A stretch of DNA of 64,000 nt. Source: an uncultured Muribaculaceae bacterium. Its GTDB lineage: Bacteria; Bacteroidota; Bacteroidia; Bacteroidales; Muribaculaceae. The stretch's first letter is position 1; each line of letters begins with the position of its first letter. The notes beneath the pieces were generated by a model. It was not told the DNA's origin. It ran no database searches and worked only from the letters and a program-made list of their open reading frames with translations. The stretch lies in contig CAJTPK010000012.1 in assembly GCA_910578075.1 (NCBI GenBank), positions 1 through 64,000 of the forward strand. Direction: 5' to 3'. This document shows positions 24,925 through 33,520 of this stretch, piece after piece. Position numbers and translations under genes: made by a program.

Positions 24925-26118
24925 ATGAAAGGACCGTTTTCTCACCCTGAAGCTAAGGAGCTGTATGGCATATTCAATGACAGCTTTCCTCCGATTCTTG
25001 ACGGAGTGACACTGGCTGTGGAGAATTATGTATACTGGCTTCAGCGTAAAGGTAAGATGCCTTGTGTGGTCACGCCATGGAATCCGGAGAAGAATGATTA
25101 TCCCTTTGATGTGGTTCGTTATTTTTCTCTGCCAATTGCCTCGCGTCATCCATACAGATATGGGTATCCGAAGTTGGATCCTTTCATTTGGAAGCGCTTA
25201 CGCGACACAAATTTCAAAATTCTACATTCACATTGTCCCTTTTCCTCCGGTAGGCTTGCTGTCTATGTTAAAAAGCATCAGCATGTGCCATTGATCGGTA
25301 CGTTTCACTCAAAATATCGCTCTGATCTGGAGCATTCATTCAGGAAAACACCGTGGATGGTGCCGATAATAATGAAGAGGATTATCAATTTCTTCAATGC
25401 CTGCGACGAAGTCTGGATTCCGCAGGCGCAGGTTGAGGATACGGTCAGGGAATATGGTTTCACCGGTCCGCTGACTGTTGTGGAGAATGGCAATGATTTC
25501 GCTTCGGCAATAACCGGAAATTTAAAGGAATATAAAGCGGCAGCTAAAAAGAGAATGGGTGTTGCGGAGAATGAAATAGCTCTCCTTTTTGTCGGTCAGC
25601 ATATATGGGAGAAAGGTCTGGATATAGTGGTTGATACTCTTCGGCTGCTTCATGGGAAAGTGCCGTTCCGGATGAATTTTATTGGAACAGGTTATGCTTT
25701 CGATGATATCAGGAAACGTATCTCTGATTTAGGATTATCAGAAAATGTCACTCTTCATGGTGTGGTAAAAGATCGTGACATCCTTAAAAATTATTACGCG
25801 GGATCAGATCTGTTTCTATTTCCATCTTTTTATGATAATGCGCCGCTTGTTGTCAGGGAAGCAGCTGCCATGGGCACACCATCCATTTTGCTTAAAGGGT
25901 CGACGGCATCGGAAGTGATAAGAGATGGCAAGAATGGTTTTCTGACAGATAAGTCGCCTGAGAAATTTGCCGAGCTTATTGAATCGCTCTATCATGATCA
26001 GGAACGTCTCCGAACAGCATCATCAGGCGCTAAGGAGACGCTTGTCAGAAGCTGGGAAGATGTAGTTGATGAGGTAAGCGACAGATATGATTCGCTAATA
26101 AAACGGGTAGGGAAATGA
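24925..26118 (+). CDS. Glycosyltransferase family 4, glycolipid-type
   Basis: The 397-residue GT-B enzyme has an N-terminal FNDSFPPILDGVTLAVENY, the glycine-free variant of the DGV motif found in diacylglycerol glucosyltransferases and PimB-like enzymes, and HSHCPFSSG. The C-terminal half shows LLFVGQHIWEKGLDIVVD and FPSFYDNAPLVVREAAAMG, the E-x7-E-like donor site. The next gene, a UPF0104/flippase-like membrane protein, overlaps by ATGA. That pairing suggests synthesis and handling of a glycolipid or lipid-linked sugar. The exact acceptor is unknown. Confidence 0.85.
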   Translation: MKGPFSHPEAKELYGIFNDSFPPILDGVTLAVENYVYWLQRKGKMPCVVTPWNPEKNDYPFDVVRYFSLPIASRHPYRYGYPKLDPFIWKRLRDTNFKILHSHCPFSSGRLAVYVKKHQHVPLIGTFHSKYRSDLEHSFRKTPWMVPIIMKRIINFFNACDEVWIPQAQVEDTVREYGFTGPLTVVENGNDFASAITGNLKEYKAAAKKRMGVAENEIALLFVGQHIWEKGLDIVVDTLRLLHGKVPFRMNFIGTGYAFDDIRKRISDLGLSENVTLHGVVKDRDILKNYYAGSDLFLFPSFYDNAPLVVREAAAMGTPSILLKGSTASEVIRDGKNGFLTDKSPEKFAELIESLYHDQERLRTASSGAKETLVRSWEDVVDEVSDRYDSLIKRVGK

Positions 26119-27212
26119 GTGTAAAAGCCAATGATAATACGCGGTCTGCAACCGGAGCGGGATTCTCGTTCTGGAAGATCTTGCTGCCGGTTGCCATAGG
26201 GCTTGCTGTTGTTGTGCTTATGTTCATGCATGATGCCCGTAAGGAAGATTTCGCGGATGTATGGAAAAGTATCCATTTTGATACCCGCGTAATCATATGT
26301 ATTGTTGTCGGCTTCCTATGCATGTTTGGCAGGGATTTCGGGCTTACATGGCGTTTCAGGGCATTGACTGACCGAAAGCTTAGCTGGGGTCAGGCATGGA
26401 GGGTGGACATGCTGTGCGAATTTACCAATTGCATAACGCCATCTGCTGTTGGCGGAAGTTCATTGGGGATGGTGTTTTTGAATTCACAAGGTATTGAAAT
26501 AGGAAGGGCTACGACATTGATGCTGACTACTCTTTTTATGGATGAACTGTTTTTTGTCATAGCATGTCCGTTTGTGGTTTTGTTAACACCCGCATCTGAT
26601 ATTTTCACTTCAGTTGGCTCAGCATTCTCCCATGGAATAAAATATACGTTCTGGGTTGTCTATCTTTTCATAGCTTTGTGGACATTTATTCTTTTTGTCG
26701 GGATCATCTGGAAACCTCTGTGGATACAGAAGGTGCTTGATAAAATATCAACATGGCATTGGTTGAGAAAGTGGTCAACTCAGATCAGCGGTCTTGGAGT
26801 GAATATGGTTGCTACATCAAAGGAGTTGAGAACAAAACCGTTCCGGTTCTGGCTGGAGGTGTTCTGTGGAACTGCATTATCATGGACATCCCGCTATCTG
26901 GTTGTAAATGCTCTCTTTTTCGGCTTCGTTCCGGCAGACGACAGGTATCAATGGGCTATTCTTGCCAGACAATTTGTGATATGGGTTGTGCTGATGGTGA
27001 GCCCGACTCCCGGTGGTGCAGGGCTAAGTGAGTGGCTGTTTTCAGAATATTACGGTGACATAATAGGTACAGCAGGGATGGCACTCATTCTTGCGATATT
27101 CTGGAGAGCGATAACATATTATCTATATCTTTTCATAGGGGCGGTGCTTGTGCCCAACTGGCTCCGAAAAACAATCGGCAGTCATGTAAAAGGGAATGTA
27201 AATCAAACTTAA
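26115..27212 (+). CDS. UPF0104 / lysylphosphatidylglycerol-synthase-TM flippase-like protein
   Basis: A 365-residue inner-membrane protein with about eight helices and the family motif FTNCITPSAVGGSSLGMVFL, plus SPTPGGAGLSEW near residue 297. This domain (LPG_synthase_TM, AglD-like) is thought to move or bind lipids or lipid-linked sugars. It lacks the soluble tRNA-dependent transferase half of MprF, so it is not an aminoacyl-lipid synthase. It is translationally coupled to the GT4 gene. Confidence 0.85.
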   Translation: MSVKANDNTRSATGAGFSFWKILLPVAIGLAVVVLMFMHDARKEDFADVWKSIHFDTRVIICIVVGFLCMFGRDFGLTWRFRALTDRKLSWGQAWRVDMLCEFTNCITPSAVGGSSLGMVFLNSQGIEIGRATTLMLTTLFMDELFFVIACPFVVLLTPASDIFTSVGSAFSHGIKYTFWVVYLFIALWTFILFVGIIWKPLWIQKVLDKISTWHWLRKWSTQISGLGVNMVATSKELRTKPFRFWLEVFCGTALSWTSRYLVVNALFFGFVPADDRYQWAILARQFVIWVVLMVSPTPGGAGLSEWLFSEYYGDIIGTAGMALILAIFWRAITYYLYLFIGAVLVPNWLRKTIGSHVKGNVNQT

Positions 27213-27225
27213 AATAATCTGACAC

Positions 27226-27978
27226 ATGAAGTACATAGTAATTATTCCTGCGCGTTATGAATCATCGCGCTTTCCCGGAAAACCTCTTGCCAAGATAGGA
27301 GGCGAAGAAATGATAGTTAGAGTTTGCCGTCAGGTTGAGAAAGCCGGAGTTGAGGCAGCTGTCGCGACTGATGATGAGAGAATTCTCGAATGTGTAGAAA
27401 AAGCCGGTTTCAGAGCGGTGATGACCTCACCTTCGCATAGGAGCGGTACAGAAAGGGTTGAGGAGGCGTATCGCCTTTTAGGCAGTGATGCAGATGTGGT
27501 AATCAATGTGCAGGGAGATGAGCCATTTATCCGTCCGGAACAGATTGAAAAGTTGGTTGCCATATTTGAAAAAAACAATGATGCCCGGTTAGCGACTCTC
27601 GCCATGCATTTTGATGCCACAAAAGGTTTTGACGCCCTGTTTGATCCGAACTTGGTGAAGATTGTGTTCAGCAATGAGATGGATGCGATGTATTTCTCAC
27701 GTAGCATCATTCCTTATGTTAGGAAGACGGATTGGAAAAATTGGCTGAAGGAGACGGATTTTTATACGCATATCGGCATTTACGGCTATAAGGCAAAGAC
27801 ATTGTCTGAGATCGTGAGACTGCCGGAGTCTACTCTTGAGAAAGCAGAGAGTCTTGAACAGTTGAGGTGGCTGCAGAATGGCTATGGAATAAAAGTGGGA
27901 CTCACGGAATTCTCAACAATAGGTATTGACACGGAAGCCGATTTGCGTGCAGCGGAAGATATGCTGACAAACGGATAG
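27226..27978 (+). CDS. kdsB: 3-deoxy-manno-octulosonate cytidylyltransferase
   Basis: The 250-residue protein starts MKYIVIIPARYESSRFPGKP, the KdsB signature. It has AVATDDERI, HRSGTERVEEA, INVQGDEPFI and the C-terminal ESLEQLRWLQNGYGIKV. It activates Kdo with CTP for lipopolysaccharide core synthesis. It follows the flippase-like gene by 13 bases and probably shares its transcript. Length and motifs are normal. Confidence 0.95.
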   Translation: MKYIVIIPARYESSRFPGKPLAKIGGEEMIVRVCRQVEKAGVEAAVATDDERILECVEKAGFRAVMTSPSHRSGTERVEEAYRLLGSDADVVINVQGDEPFIRPEQIEKLVAIFEKNNDARLATLAMHFDATKGFDALFDPNLVKIVFSNEMDAMYFSRSIIPYVRKTDWKNWLKETDFYTHIGIYGYKAKTLSEIVRLPESTLEKAESLEQLRWLQNGYGIKVGLTEFSTIGIDTEADLRAAEDMLTNG

Positions 27979-28028
27979 ACTCAGAAATAAGGCACCTTAC
28001 ATTTTTTTAAGTCAAAGTAGACTGTTAT

Positions 28029-28060
28029 CTTGATTTATTAGTATAATTTTGTTAATTTTG
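28029..28060 (+). promoter_or_regulatory. Promoter of pfp
   Basis: CTTG at 28029-28032, 20 bases, then TAATTTTG at 28053-28060. A second overlapping -7 box lies at 28044-28051. The leader would be about 56 bases. The gene-free 144 bases before pfp hold nothing else. Confidence 0.65.
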
Positions 28061-28122
28061 CGTTTGAATTAAGCAAAGTTTTCAACAAGGTAAAATAAGA
28101 TTAAACAAGATAAAATTTCATC

Positions 28123-29778
28123 ATGAAAAAAAGTGCGCTCCAGCGAGTGAGGGCTGAATATCAGCCCAAATTGCCCAAAGATCTTCAGGGTGACGTAAAA
28201 GTAAGATTAGGCGAGGCTACAGAGTCTGTTGCCAATCAGGAAGAAATCAAGAGCCTTTTCCCCCATACCTATGGTATGCCGATCGTGCAGTTTGAGAACA
28301 ATGACAAACCCGAGCGTGTGGAAGAGCCGTTCAATGTAGGTATCATTCTTTCCGGTGGTCAGGCTCCCGGTGGACATAACGTTGTCAGCGGTATTTTCGA
28401 CGGTCTTAAGAAGCTTAACAAAGAGAACCGTCTTTACGGCTTCCTTATGGGTCCTGCCGGATTCATCAACCATCAGTATATGGAGCTTACCGCGGGTTAT
28501 ATTGCAGAATATCGTAACACCGGCGGTTTTGACATCATTGGTTCCGGTCGTACAAAACTCGAGACTCCCGAGCAGTTTGAGGCTGGTCTTAAGATATTGA
28601 AAGAACTTAATATCAAGGCTCTCGTAATCATCGGTGGTGACGACTCCAACACAAACGCAGCTGTTCTTGCCGAGTATTATAAGAATATCGGTGCAGGTGT
28701 CCAGGTTATCGGTGTTCCAAAGACAATCGACGGTGACCTTAAGAACGAATGGATTGAGACTTCATTCGGTTTTGACACAGCATGCAAGGTCTACAGCGAG
28801 GTTATCGGTAACATCCAGCGTGACTGCAACTCTGCAAAGAAATACTACCACTTCATCAAGCTGATGGGTCGCTCCGCATCTCATATCGCACTTGAGTGCG
28901 CACTTGAGACTCAGCCGAACATCTGTCTCATCTCAGAGGAGGTTCTTGCAAAACGCATGACTCTTGACAATATCGTAAGCTACATCTGCTACGTGATTGC
29001 CGAGCGCGCAAAATTGGGTTGGAATTTCGGTACAGTCCTCATTCCCGAGGGTCTTATCGAGTTCATACCTTCAATGAAAACCCTTATCGCCGAGCTTAAT
29101 GAGGTTCTCGTTGAGTTTGCAGATGAACTTGAATCACTTGAAGAAGGTGCTAAACTTGAGGCAATCCACAAGCATCTTTCACCCGCTAACGCAGACCTGT
29201 ACAAGATGCTTCCCAAGACAATCGCACTTCAGCTCAGCCTTGATCGCGACAGCCACGGTAATGTTCAGGTTTCACTCATCGAGACAGAGAGCCTTCTCAG
29301 CGAGATGGTTGCGAAACGTCTTGCAGAAATGGCAGAGGCAGGTCAATACAGCGGAAAATTTGCAGCACAGCATCACTTCTTCGGTTATGAAGGCCGTTGC
29401 GCTGATCCTACAAACTTTGATGCAGATTATACATACGCTCTCGGTTACAACGCAGCAATGCTTATCAATTCCGGTCTCACCGGCTACATGTCGAGTGTGC
29501 GCAATCTGACAGACAAGACAGAGAACTGGATCTGCGGTGGTATACCAATCACCATGATGATGAACATGGAGCGTCGTAACGGAGAGATGAAGCCTGTGAT
29601 CCAGAAAGCACTTGTTAATCTGAATGGCCGTCCATATCTCAAATTCGCTTCAATGCGTGAGACATTGGCTCTCAACACACTTTATCAGTATCCCGGTCCT
29701 ATCCAGTATTTCGGTCCTGCCGAGATCTGCGACCGTCCTTCAATGACTCTTCTTCTTGAGCACAACAAGGAGATCTGA
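28123..29778 (+). CDS. pfp: Diphosphate-fructose-6-phosphate 1-phosphotransferase
   Basis: The 551-residue protein is the long PPi-dependent phosphofructokinase of Bacteroidales. It has ILSGGQAPGGHNVV, the GGDDSNTNAA motif in which Asp replaces Gly of ATP-PFK and blocks ATP use, and PKTIDGDLKN with the catalytic Asp. MGRSASHIALECAL follows. It interconverts fructose-6-phosphate and fructose-1,6-bisphosphate with pyrophosphate in glycolysis. Codon use is strongly biased (CGT, CTT), as expected for a highly expressed gene. It has its own promoter and terminator. Confidence 0.95.
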   Translation: MKKSALQRVRAEYQPKLPKDLQGDVKVRLGEATESVANQEEIKSLFPHTYGMPIVQFENNDKPERVEEPFNVGIILSGGQAPGGHNVVSGIFDGLKKLNKENRLYGFLMGPAGFINHQYMELTAGYIAEYRNTGGFDIIGSGRTKLETPEQFEAGLKILKELNIKALVIIGGDDSNTNAAVLAEYYKNIGAGVQVIGVPKTIDGDLKNEWIETSFGFDTACKVYSEVIGNIQRDCNSAKKYYHFIKLMGRSASHIALECALETQPNICLISEEVLAKRMTLDNIVSYICYVIAERAKLGWNFGTVLIPEGLIEFIPSMKTLIAELNEVLVEFADELESLEEGAKLEAIHKHLSPANADLYKMLPKTIALQLSLDRDSHGNVQVSLIETESLLSEMVAKRLAEMAEAGQYSGKFAAQHHFFGYEGRCADPTNFDADYTYALGYNAAMLINSGLTGYMSSVRNLTDKTENWICGGIPITMMMNMERRNGEMKPVIQKALVNLNGRPYLKFASMRETLALNTLYQYPGPIQYFGPAEICDRPSMTLLLEHNKEI

Positions 29779-29803
29779 TATGAGACAAGGAATATAAAAA
29801 ATT

Positions 29804-29843
29804 GAGGAAATCCTGTCTGAAAGGGCAGGATTTCCTTCTTTTA
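29804..29843 (+). terminator. Terminator of pfp
   Basis: A 10-11 bp stem (GGAAATCCTG with CAGGATTTCC) and a 10-base loop are followed by TTCTTTTAT, starting 26 bases after the stop codon. Confidence 0.85.
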
Positions 29844-29882
29844 TATTATTTCCGGATTTACAGCGTTATTATAATGAACCAG

Positions 29883-29936
29883 GTAGCTGTTAAAATTAAA
29901 CCGCTACTATAGTGATCATTTAATTTGACCAGCTAC
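29883..29936. repeat. 18-bp-arm inverted repeat upstream of the thioredoxin lipoprotein
   Basis: GTAGCTGTTAAAATTAAA (29883-29900) and TTTAATTTGACCAGCTAC (29919-29936) are complementary at 16 of 18 positions with an 18-base spacer. It ends 15 bases before the gene start. It could be an operator or a leader structure. Confidence 0.55.
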
Positions 29937-29951
29937 TTAATGTAAATTAAT

Positions 29952-30458
29952 ATGAAAATTTTAAATCTTATATGGGCAGTTGCCGCGATTGTCATGATCT
30001 CATCATGCGGTAATAACAAGAATTACAGGAATCCGGATGAACTGCAAAGTTATGACAAGGCTGAGACGGAGCAACCGGCGGCAGCTCCTGCTCCTGAAAG
30101 CAATTCTGTAAAATCTGAGAATGAGGAATCTGAGAATGAGGAATCTGAGGATAATCATGTGCTCACGGAAATGGTTTCAAATGGATTGCCTTCAATTATA
30201 GATTTCACTGCGACCTGGTGCGGACCTTGCCGTATGATGAAACCTATTTTTCATAAGCTTGCAGAGGACTTTGCAGGTGAATATAATTTCGTATCAATTG
30301 ATATAGACGAGCATCCTGAATTGGCTGAGAAATATCAGATTCAGGCTGTACCAACATTTATATTCCTGGATGCAGACGGTAACGAAGGAAACCGCAAGAC
30401 CGGAGCTATCAGTGAGAAGGAATTCAGAGATGAACTTCTCAACCCCGCATGGTTCTGA
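29952..30458 (+). CDS. Thioredoxin-fold lipoprotein
   Basis: The 168-residue protein has a lipobox (VMISSC, Cys at residue 19). It continues with an acidic low-complexity linker that repeats SENEE, and a thioredoxin domain from about residue 70 with the active site ATWCGPCRMMKP. The cis-proline loop is QAVPTFIFLD. It is anchored in the envelope, where it would reduce or exchange disulfides of exported proteins. The CGPC motif is that of thioredoxin itself rather than of oxidising DsbA types. Confidence 0.9.
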   Translation: MKILNLIWAVAAIVMISSCGNNKNYRNPDELQSYDKAETEQPAAAPAPESNSVKSENEESENEESEDNHVLTEMVSNGLPSIIDFTATWCGPCRMMKPIFHKLAEDFAGEYNFVSIDIDEHPELAEKYQIQAVPTFIFLDADGNEGNRKTGAISEKEFRDELLNPAWF

Positions 30459-30505
30459 TCAGGAGGTGGTTAATGCAATGAAATCGAAAGAAATTTTAAC
30501 ATAAT

Positions 30506-32224
30506 ATGACAACAACTACAACTAAACTATCCGCAGGCGCTACGTCTTTGAGAGATTACAGCTGGGCGAGATGGACAGCACTCGGTTTGCTGGCATTCGC
30601 CATGTTCTGTTCCTATATCTTCATGGACATCCTGTCGCCTATCAAAGACCTGCTGCAGTCAACTCGCGGCTGGGATTCTACAGCTTTCGGAACAATGCAG
30701 GGTTCCGAAACATTCCTTAACGTGTTTATATTCTTTCTAATCTTTGCGGGTATTATACTCGACAAGATGGGAGTGCGTTTCACGGCTGTGCTTTCCGGAG
30801 CAGTGATGCTTGTCGGTGCGGTAATCAACTGGTATGCTTTGACAGATGCCTTTCTCGGTAGCAGCCTCGATGTATGGTTTACCAATCATCTCAATTATAT
30901 ACCCGGATTCGACGAGCTTGGAATCTCCCCGTTCTATAAGGGCATGCCTGCCTCCGCCAAGTTTTCGGCTGTAGGCTTTATGATTTTCGGATGCGGTGTC
31001 GAGATGGCAGGTATCACTGTCAGCCGCGGTATCGTGAAGTGGTTCAAAGGTAGAGAAATGGCTCTGGCGATGGGCTCTGAGATGGCGTTGGCGCGTCTTG
31101 GTGTTGCAACCTGTATGATATTCTCGCCGGTATTTGCGGAGCTTGGAGGCACAATCAGCGTATCTCGCTCTGTGGCATTTGGAGTTGTTCTCCTCATGAT
31201 CGCCCTGATAATGTTTATCGTGTATTTCTTTATGGATAAGAAACTCGATTCTCAGACAGGCGAGGCGGAAGAGAAGGATGATCCGTTCAAGATCAGCGAT
31301 CTCGGCAAGATATTGTCAAGCTGGGCATTCTGGCTTGTAGCCCTTCTTTGTGTGCTGTATTATTCAGCTATATTCCCATTCCAGAAATATGCGGTGAACA
31401 TGTTGCAGTGTAATCTTGCATTCACAGATGTCGCACCGGATTCATTCTGGGGTAGTGATGCAGTAAGCGTATGGCAATATGTGGTTATGTTAATCGTGGC
31501 ATTCGCTTCCTTCGCGAGCAACTTTGGCAAGAACAAGGTAGTCCGCACGGTAATGCTTGTTGTGGCGATTGGCTGTCTTGTGCTGTATTGCTGGATGGGT
31601 TACATGCGTCAGAGCGCGTCAGCAATCTTTGCCGTGTTCCCGCTGCTTGCTGTAGGAATCACACCGATACTCGGTAAATATGTAGACTATAAGGGTAAGG
31701 CTGCCTCGATGCTTGTATTGGGGGCGTTGCTTCTTATCGCATGTCACCTGACATTCGCCTTTATCCTGCCGATGTTCAAGGATAGCCCTGTAGGCGGTGT
31801 GATTGTGGCTTATCTTACTATACTTGTTCTCGGTGCATCGTTCTCACTTGTACCTGCTTCGTTGTGGCCAAGTGTACCTAAGCTTGTTGATGCAAAGATT
31901 ATCGGTTCTGCATATGCTCTGATATTCTGGATTCAGAATATAGGACTTTGGCTTTTCCCGATGCTTATCGGTAAAGTTCTCGATTCTACGAATCCTCAGA
32001 TCACAGAGGCTCTTGCAAACGGCACCATGACAGAAGAGGTGGCTTCAATCAGTTACAACTACACCGCTCCACTTGTGATGCTTGCATGTCTCGGAGTTGC
32101 GGCTCTTGTTCTCGGACTTGTGCTTAAAGCCCTTGATGCGAAGAAGCATCTTGGACTCGAACTTCCCAACGTGCAGAATGTTGTAGAGGTAGAAGAGTCC
32201 GAAGTGGAGTCTGTTGAGGCATAA
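30506..32224 (+). CDS. Major facilitator superfamily transporter
   Basis: The 572-residue inner-membrane protein has 12 or more helices. The first half includes GIILDKMGVRFTAVLSG, the conserved MFS loop between helices 2 and 3, and GCGVEMAGITVSRGIVKWFKGREMALAMG. It is longer than the usual 400-450 residues because of an extended periplasmic loop around residues 115-150 and a C-terminal acidic tail. The substrate is unknown. It lies 47 bases after the thioredoxin lipoprotein and 11 before the Spi-domain gene. Confidence 0.85.
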   Translation: MTTTTTKLSAGATSLRDYSWARWTALGLLAFAMFCSYIFMDILSPIKDLLQSTRGWDSTAFGTMQGSETFLNVFIFFLIFAGIILDKMGVRFTAVLSGAVMLVGAVINWYALTDAFLGSSLDVWFTNHLNYIPGFDELGISPFYKGMPASAKFSAVGFMIFGCGVEMAGITVSRGIVKWFKGREMALAMGSEMALARLGVATCMIFSPVFAELGGTISVSRSVAFGVVLLMIALIMFIVYFFMDKKLDSQTGEAEEKDDPFKISDLGKILSSWAFWLVALLCVLYYSAIFPFQKYAVNMLQCNLAFTDVAPDSFWGSDAVSVWQYVVMLIVAFASFASNFGKNKVVRTVMLVVAIGCLVLYCWMGYMRQSASAIFAVFPLLAVGITPILGKYVDYKGKAASMLVLGALLLIACHLTFAFILPMFKDSPVGGVIVAYLTILVLGASFSLVPASLWPSVPKLVDAKIIGSAYALIFWIQNIGLWLFPMLIGKVLDSTNPQITEALANGTMTEEVASISYNYTAPLVMLACLGVAALVLGLVLKALDAKKHLGLELPNVQNVVEVEESEVESVEA

Positions 32225-32235
32225 ATCTAAATGTT

Positions 32236-33162
32236 TTGAATATAAGGAAAAAAATATTGGTTTCGGCTTGTGTGGCGTTGTCATTCGTCGCACAGGCCGA
32301 AACTGTTACCCGCAAAGAGGCAAACTCCCTTGCGCAGACCTTTTTTAACGCGGCATACGGAGAGGTGACAGCTCCTCCACAAATGGTGTGGAATGGTAGA
32401 CAACTGACCACAGACCGGTTATTTTCTCCGATATATGTTTATAACTCCCCCAAAGGTGGATATGTGATTATATCGGCGGAGAATAAAGCTTATCCAATTC
32501 TCGGTTACAGTCTTAAGCGTAAATTCGATAGAGAGAAGCTTACCGATGATGAGAAGAATATTCTCAAGAAATATGCGCGTGAAATCGAGATTGTGAGATA
32601 TGATGCGAGGATTCCGGAGAAAGCTCTTGCCGCATGGCAGAATCTGACAGGATATATTGCAGAAATCCTCGCGAATCCTTATAAGGGTGACGAATATGCC
32701 GCTCTGTCGGAAGATGAACGGGAAAATCTTGAGATGCTTGACCGTGCCGGCAGTCAGATCCTGATGCCACAGGCTACAGAGTATAATCTTTATAATCCAT
32801 CAGACTACAGGGAGATTACACTTGACGATGTGACGGAAGAGGAAGTGCCTTTCAGCTTTTATGAAGATTTTATACGTGAGATCCGAAAAGAGCAGATTGA
32901 GAGGGATATAAATTTTGAGGAGGTTATCGCCCCCTCAAAACCAGTGGTGAAGGCTCTTGGCGGAGGTCATTTCGAGATAGGATTTCCTGAGAATATACGC
33001 ATGATGCGTGTGTATGCGCTTGCAGGAATGCAGATGATGGAGAAATATTATAAAGAAACATCGTTGATGAATCTTGATATGTCTGCTTTAGGTTCCGGTT
33101 ATTACGTAGCACTGGCACTTGCCGACAGCGGGAAAGTCTACGGATTCAAATTATACAGATAA
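32236..33162 (+). CDS. Orphan Spi/C10-prodomain protein with a T9SS-like C-terminal domain
   Basis: The 308-residue product has a signal peptide (KKILVSACVALSFVAQA) and an N-terminal domain like the streptopain propeptide/Spi inhibitor family: VTRKEANSLAQTFF, then SPIYVYNSPKGGYVIISAENKAYPILGY. A C10 protease would continue with a catalytic Cys-His domain; none is present. Instead there is a charged helical middle region and a beta-rich C-terminal part (IRMMRVYALAGMQMM, LDMSALGSGYYVALAL) like type IX secretion tails. The start is TTG 32236, chosen because it gives the signal peptide. It may inhibit a C10-type protease encoded elsewhere. Confidence 0.7.
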   Translation: MNIRKKILVSACVALSFVAQAETVTRKEANSLAQTFFNAAYGEVTAPPQMVWNGRQLTTDRLFSPIYVYNSPKGGYVIISAENKAYPILGYSLKRKFDREKLTDDEKNILKKYAREIEIVRYDARIPEKALAAWQNLTGYIAEILANPYKGDEYAALSEDERENLEMLDRAGSQILMPQATEYNLYNPSDYREITLDDVTEEEVPFSFYEDFIREIRKEQIERDINFEEVIAPSKPVVKALGGGHFEIGFPENIRMMRVYALAGMQMMEKYYKETSLMNLDMSALGSGYYVALALADSGKVYGFKLYR

Positions 33163-33163
33163 G

Positions 33164-33430
33164 ATGGGAAATGTATTAAAAATGAGAGTGGCGGCATGGG
33201 GCGCCCTTGTGCTGATAGTGATGTGGCTGGTGTTTCAGCTTAACACTCCCGAACCGTGGTGGAGCTATATCTCGATATTTTTTGCGTTTATGATGACGTT
33301 TTGTCATCTCGCGGCATTGTATGTATGGAAAATCAGCAAAGCTGCGAGTAGGAAACTCGATGTTGTGGCGCTTGTCATGGGAGTACTTTTCGTGATATCT
33401 CTTATAACTCTATGGATAGTGATGCACTAA
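33164..33430 (+). CDS. Small three-helix membrane protein
   Basis: Eighty-eight residues with three hydrophobic segments (AAWGALVLIVMWLVFQL, SIFFAFMMTFCHLAALYVW, VVALVMGVLFVISLITLWIV). It starts two bases after the stop of the Spi-domain gene and is likely co-translated. I do not recognise the family. A terminator follows. Confidence 0.65.
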   Translation: MGNVLKMRVAAWGALVLIVMWLVFQLNTPEPWWSYISIFFAFMMTFCHLAALYVWKISKAASRKLDVVALVMGVLFVISLITLWIVMH

Positions 33431-33463
33431 AAGGGAATTTTATTTAACGGTTTTTACAGATAA

Positions 33464-33502
33464 AAAAATAGAATCCGAAGGAAACTCCGGATTCTATTTT
33501 TT
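33464..33502. terminator. Bidirectional terminator between the membrane gene and mdh
   Basis: TAGAATCCG (33469-33477) pairs with CGGATTCTA (33488-33496), flanked by A-runs and T-runs that extend the stem. It separates converging transcripts. Confidence 0.85.
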
Positions 33503-33520
33503 ATATCTAATCTTCGAAGA

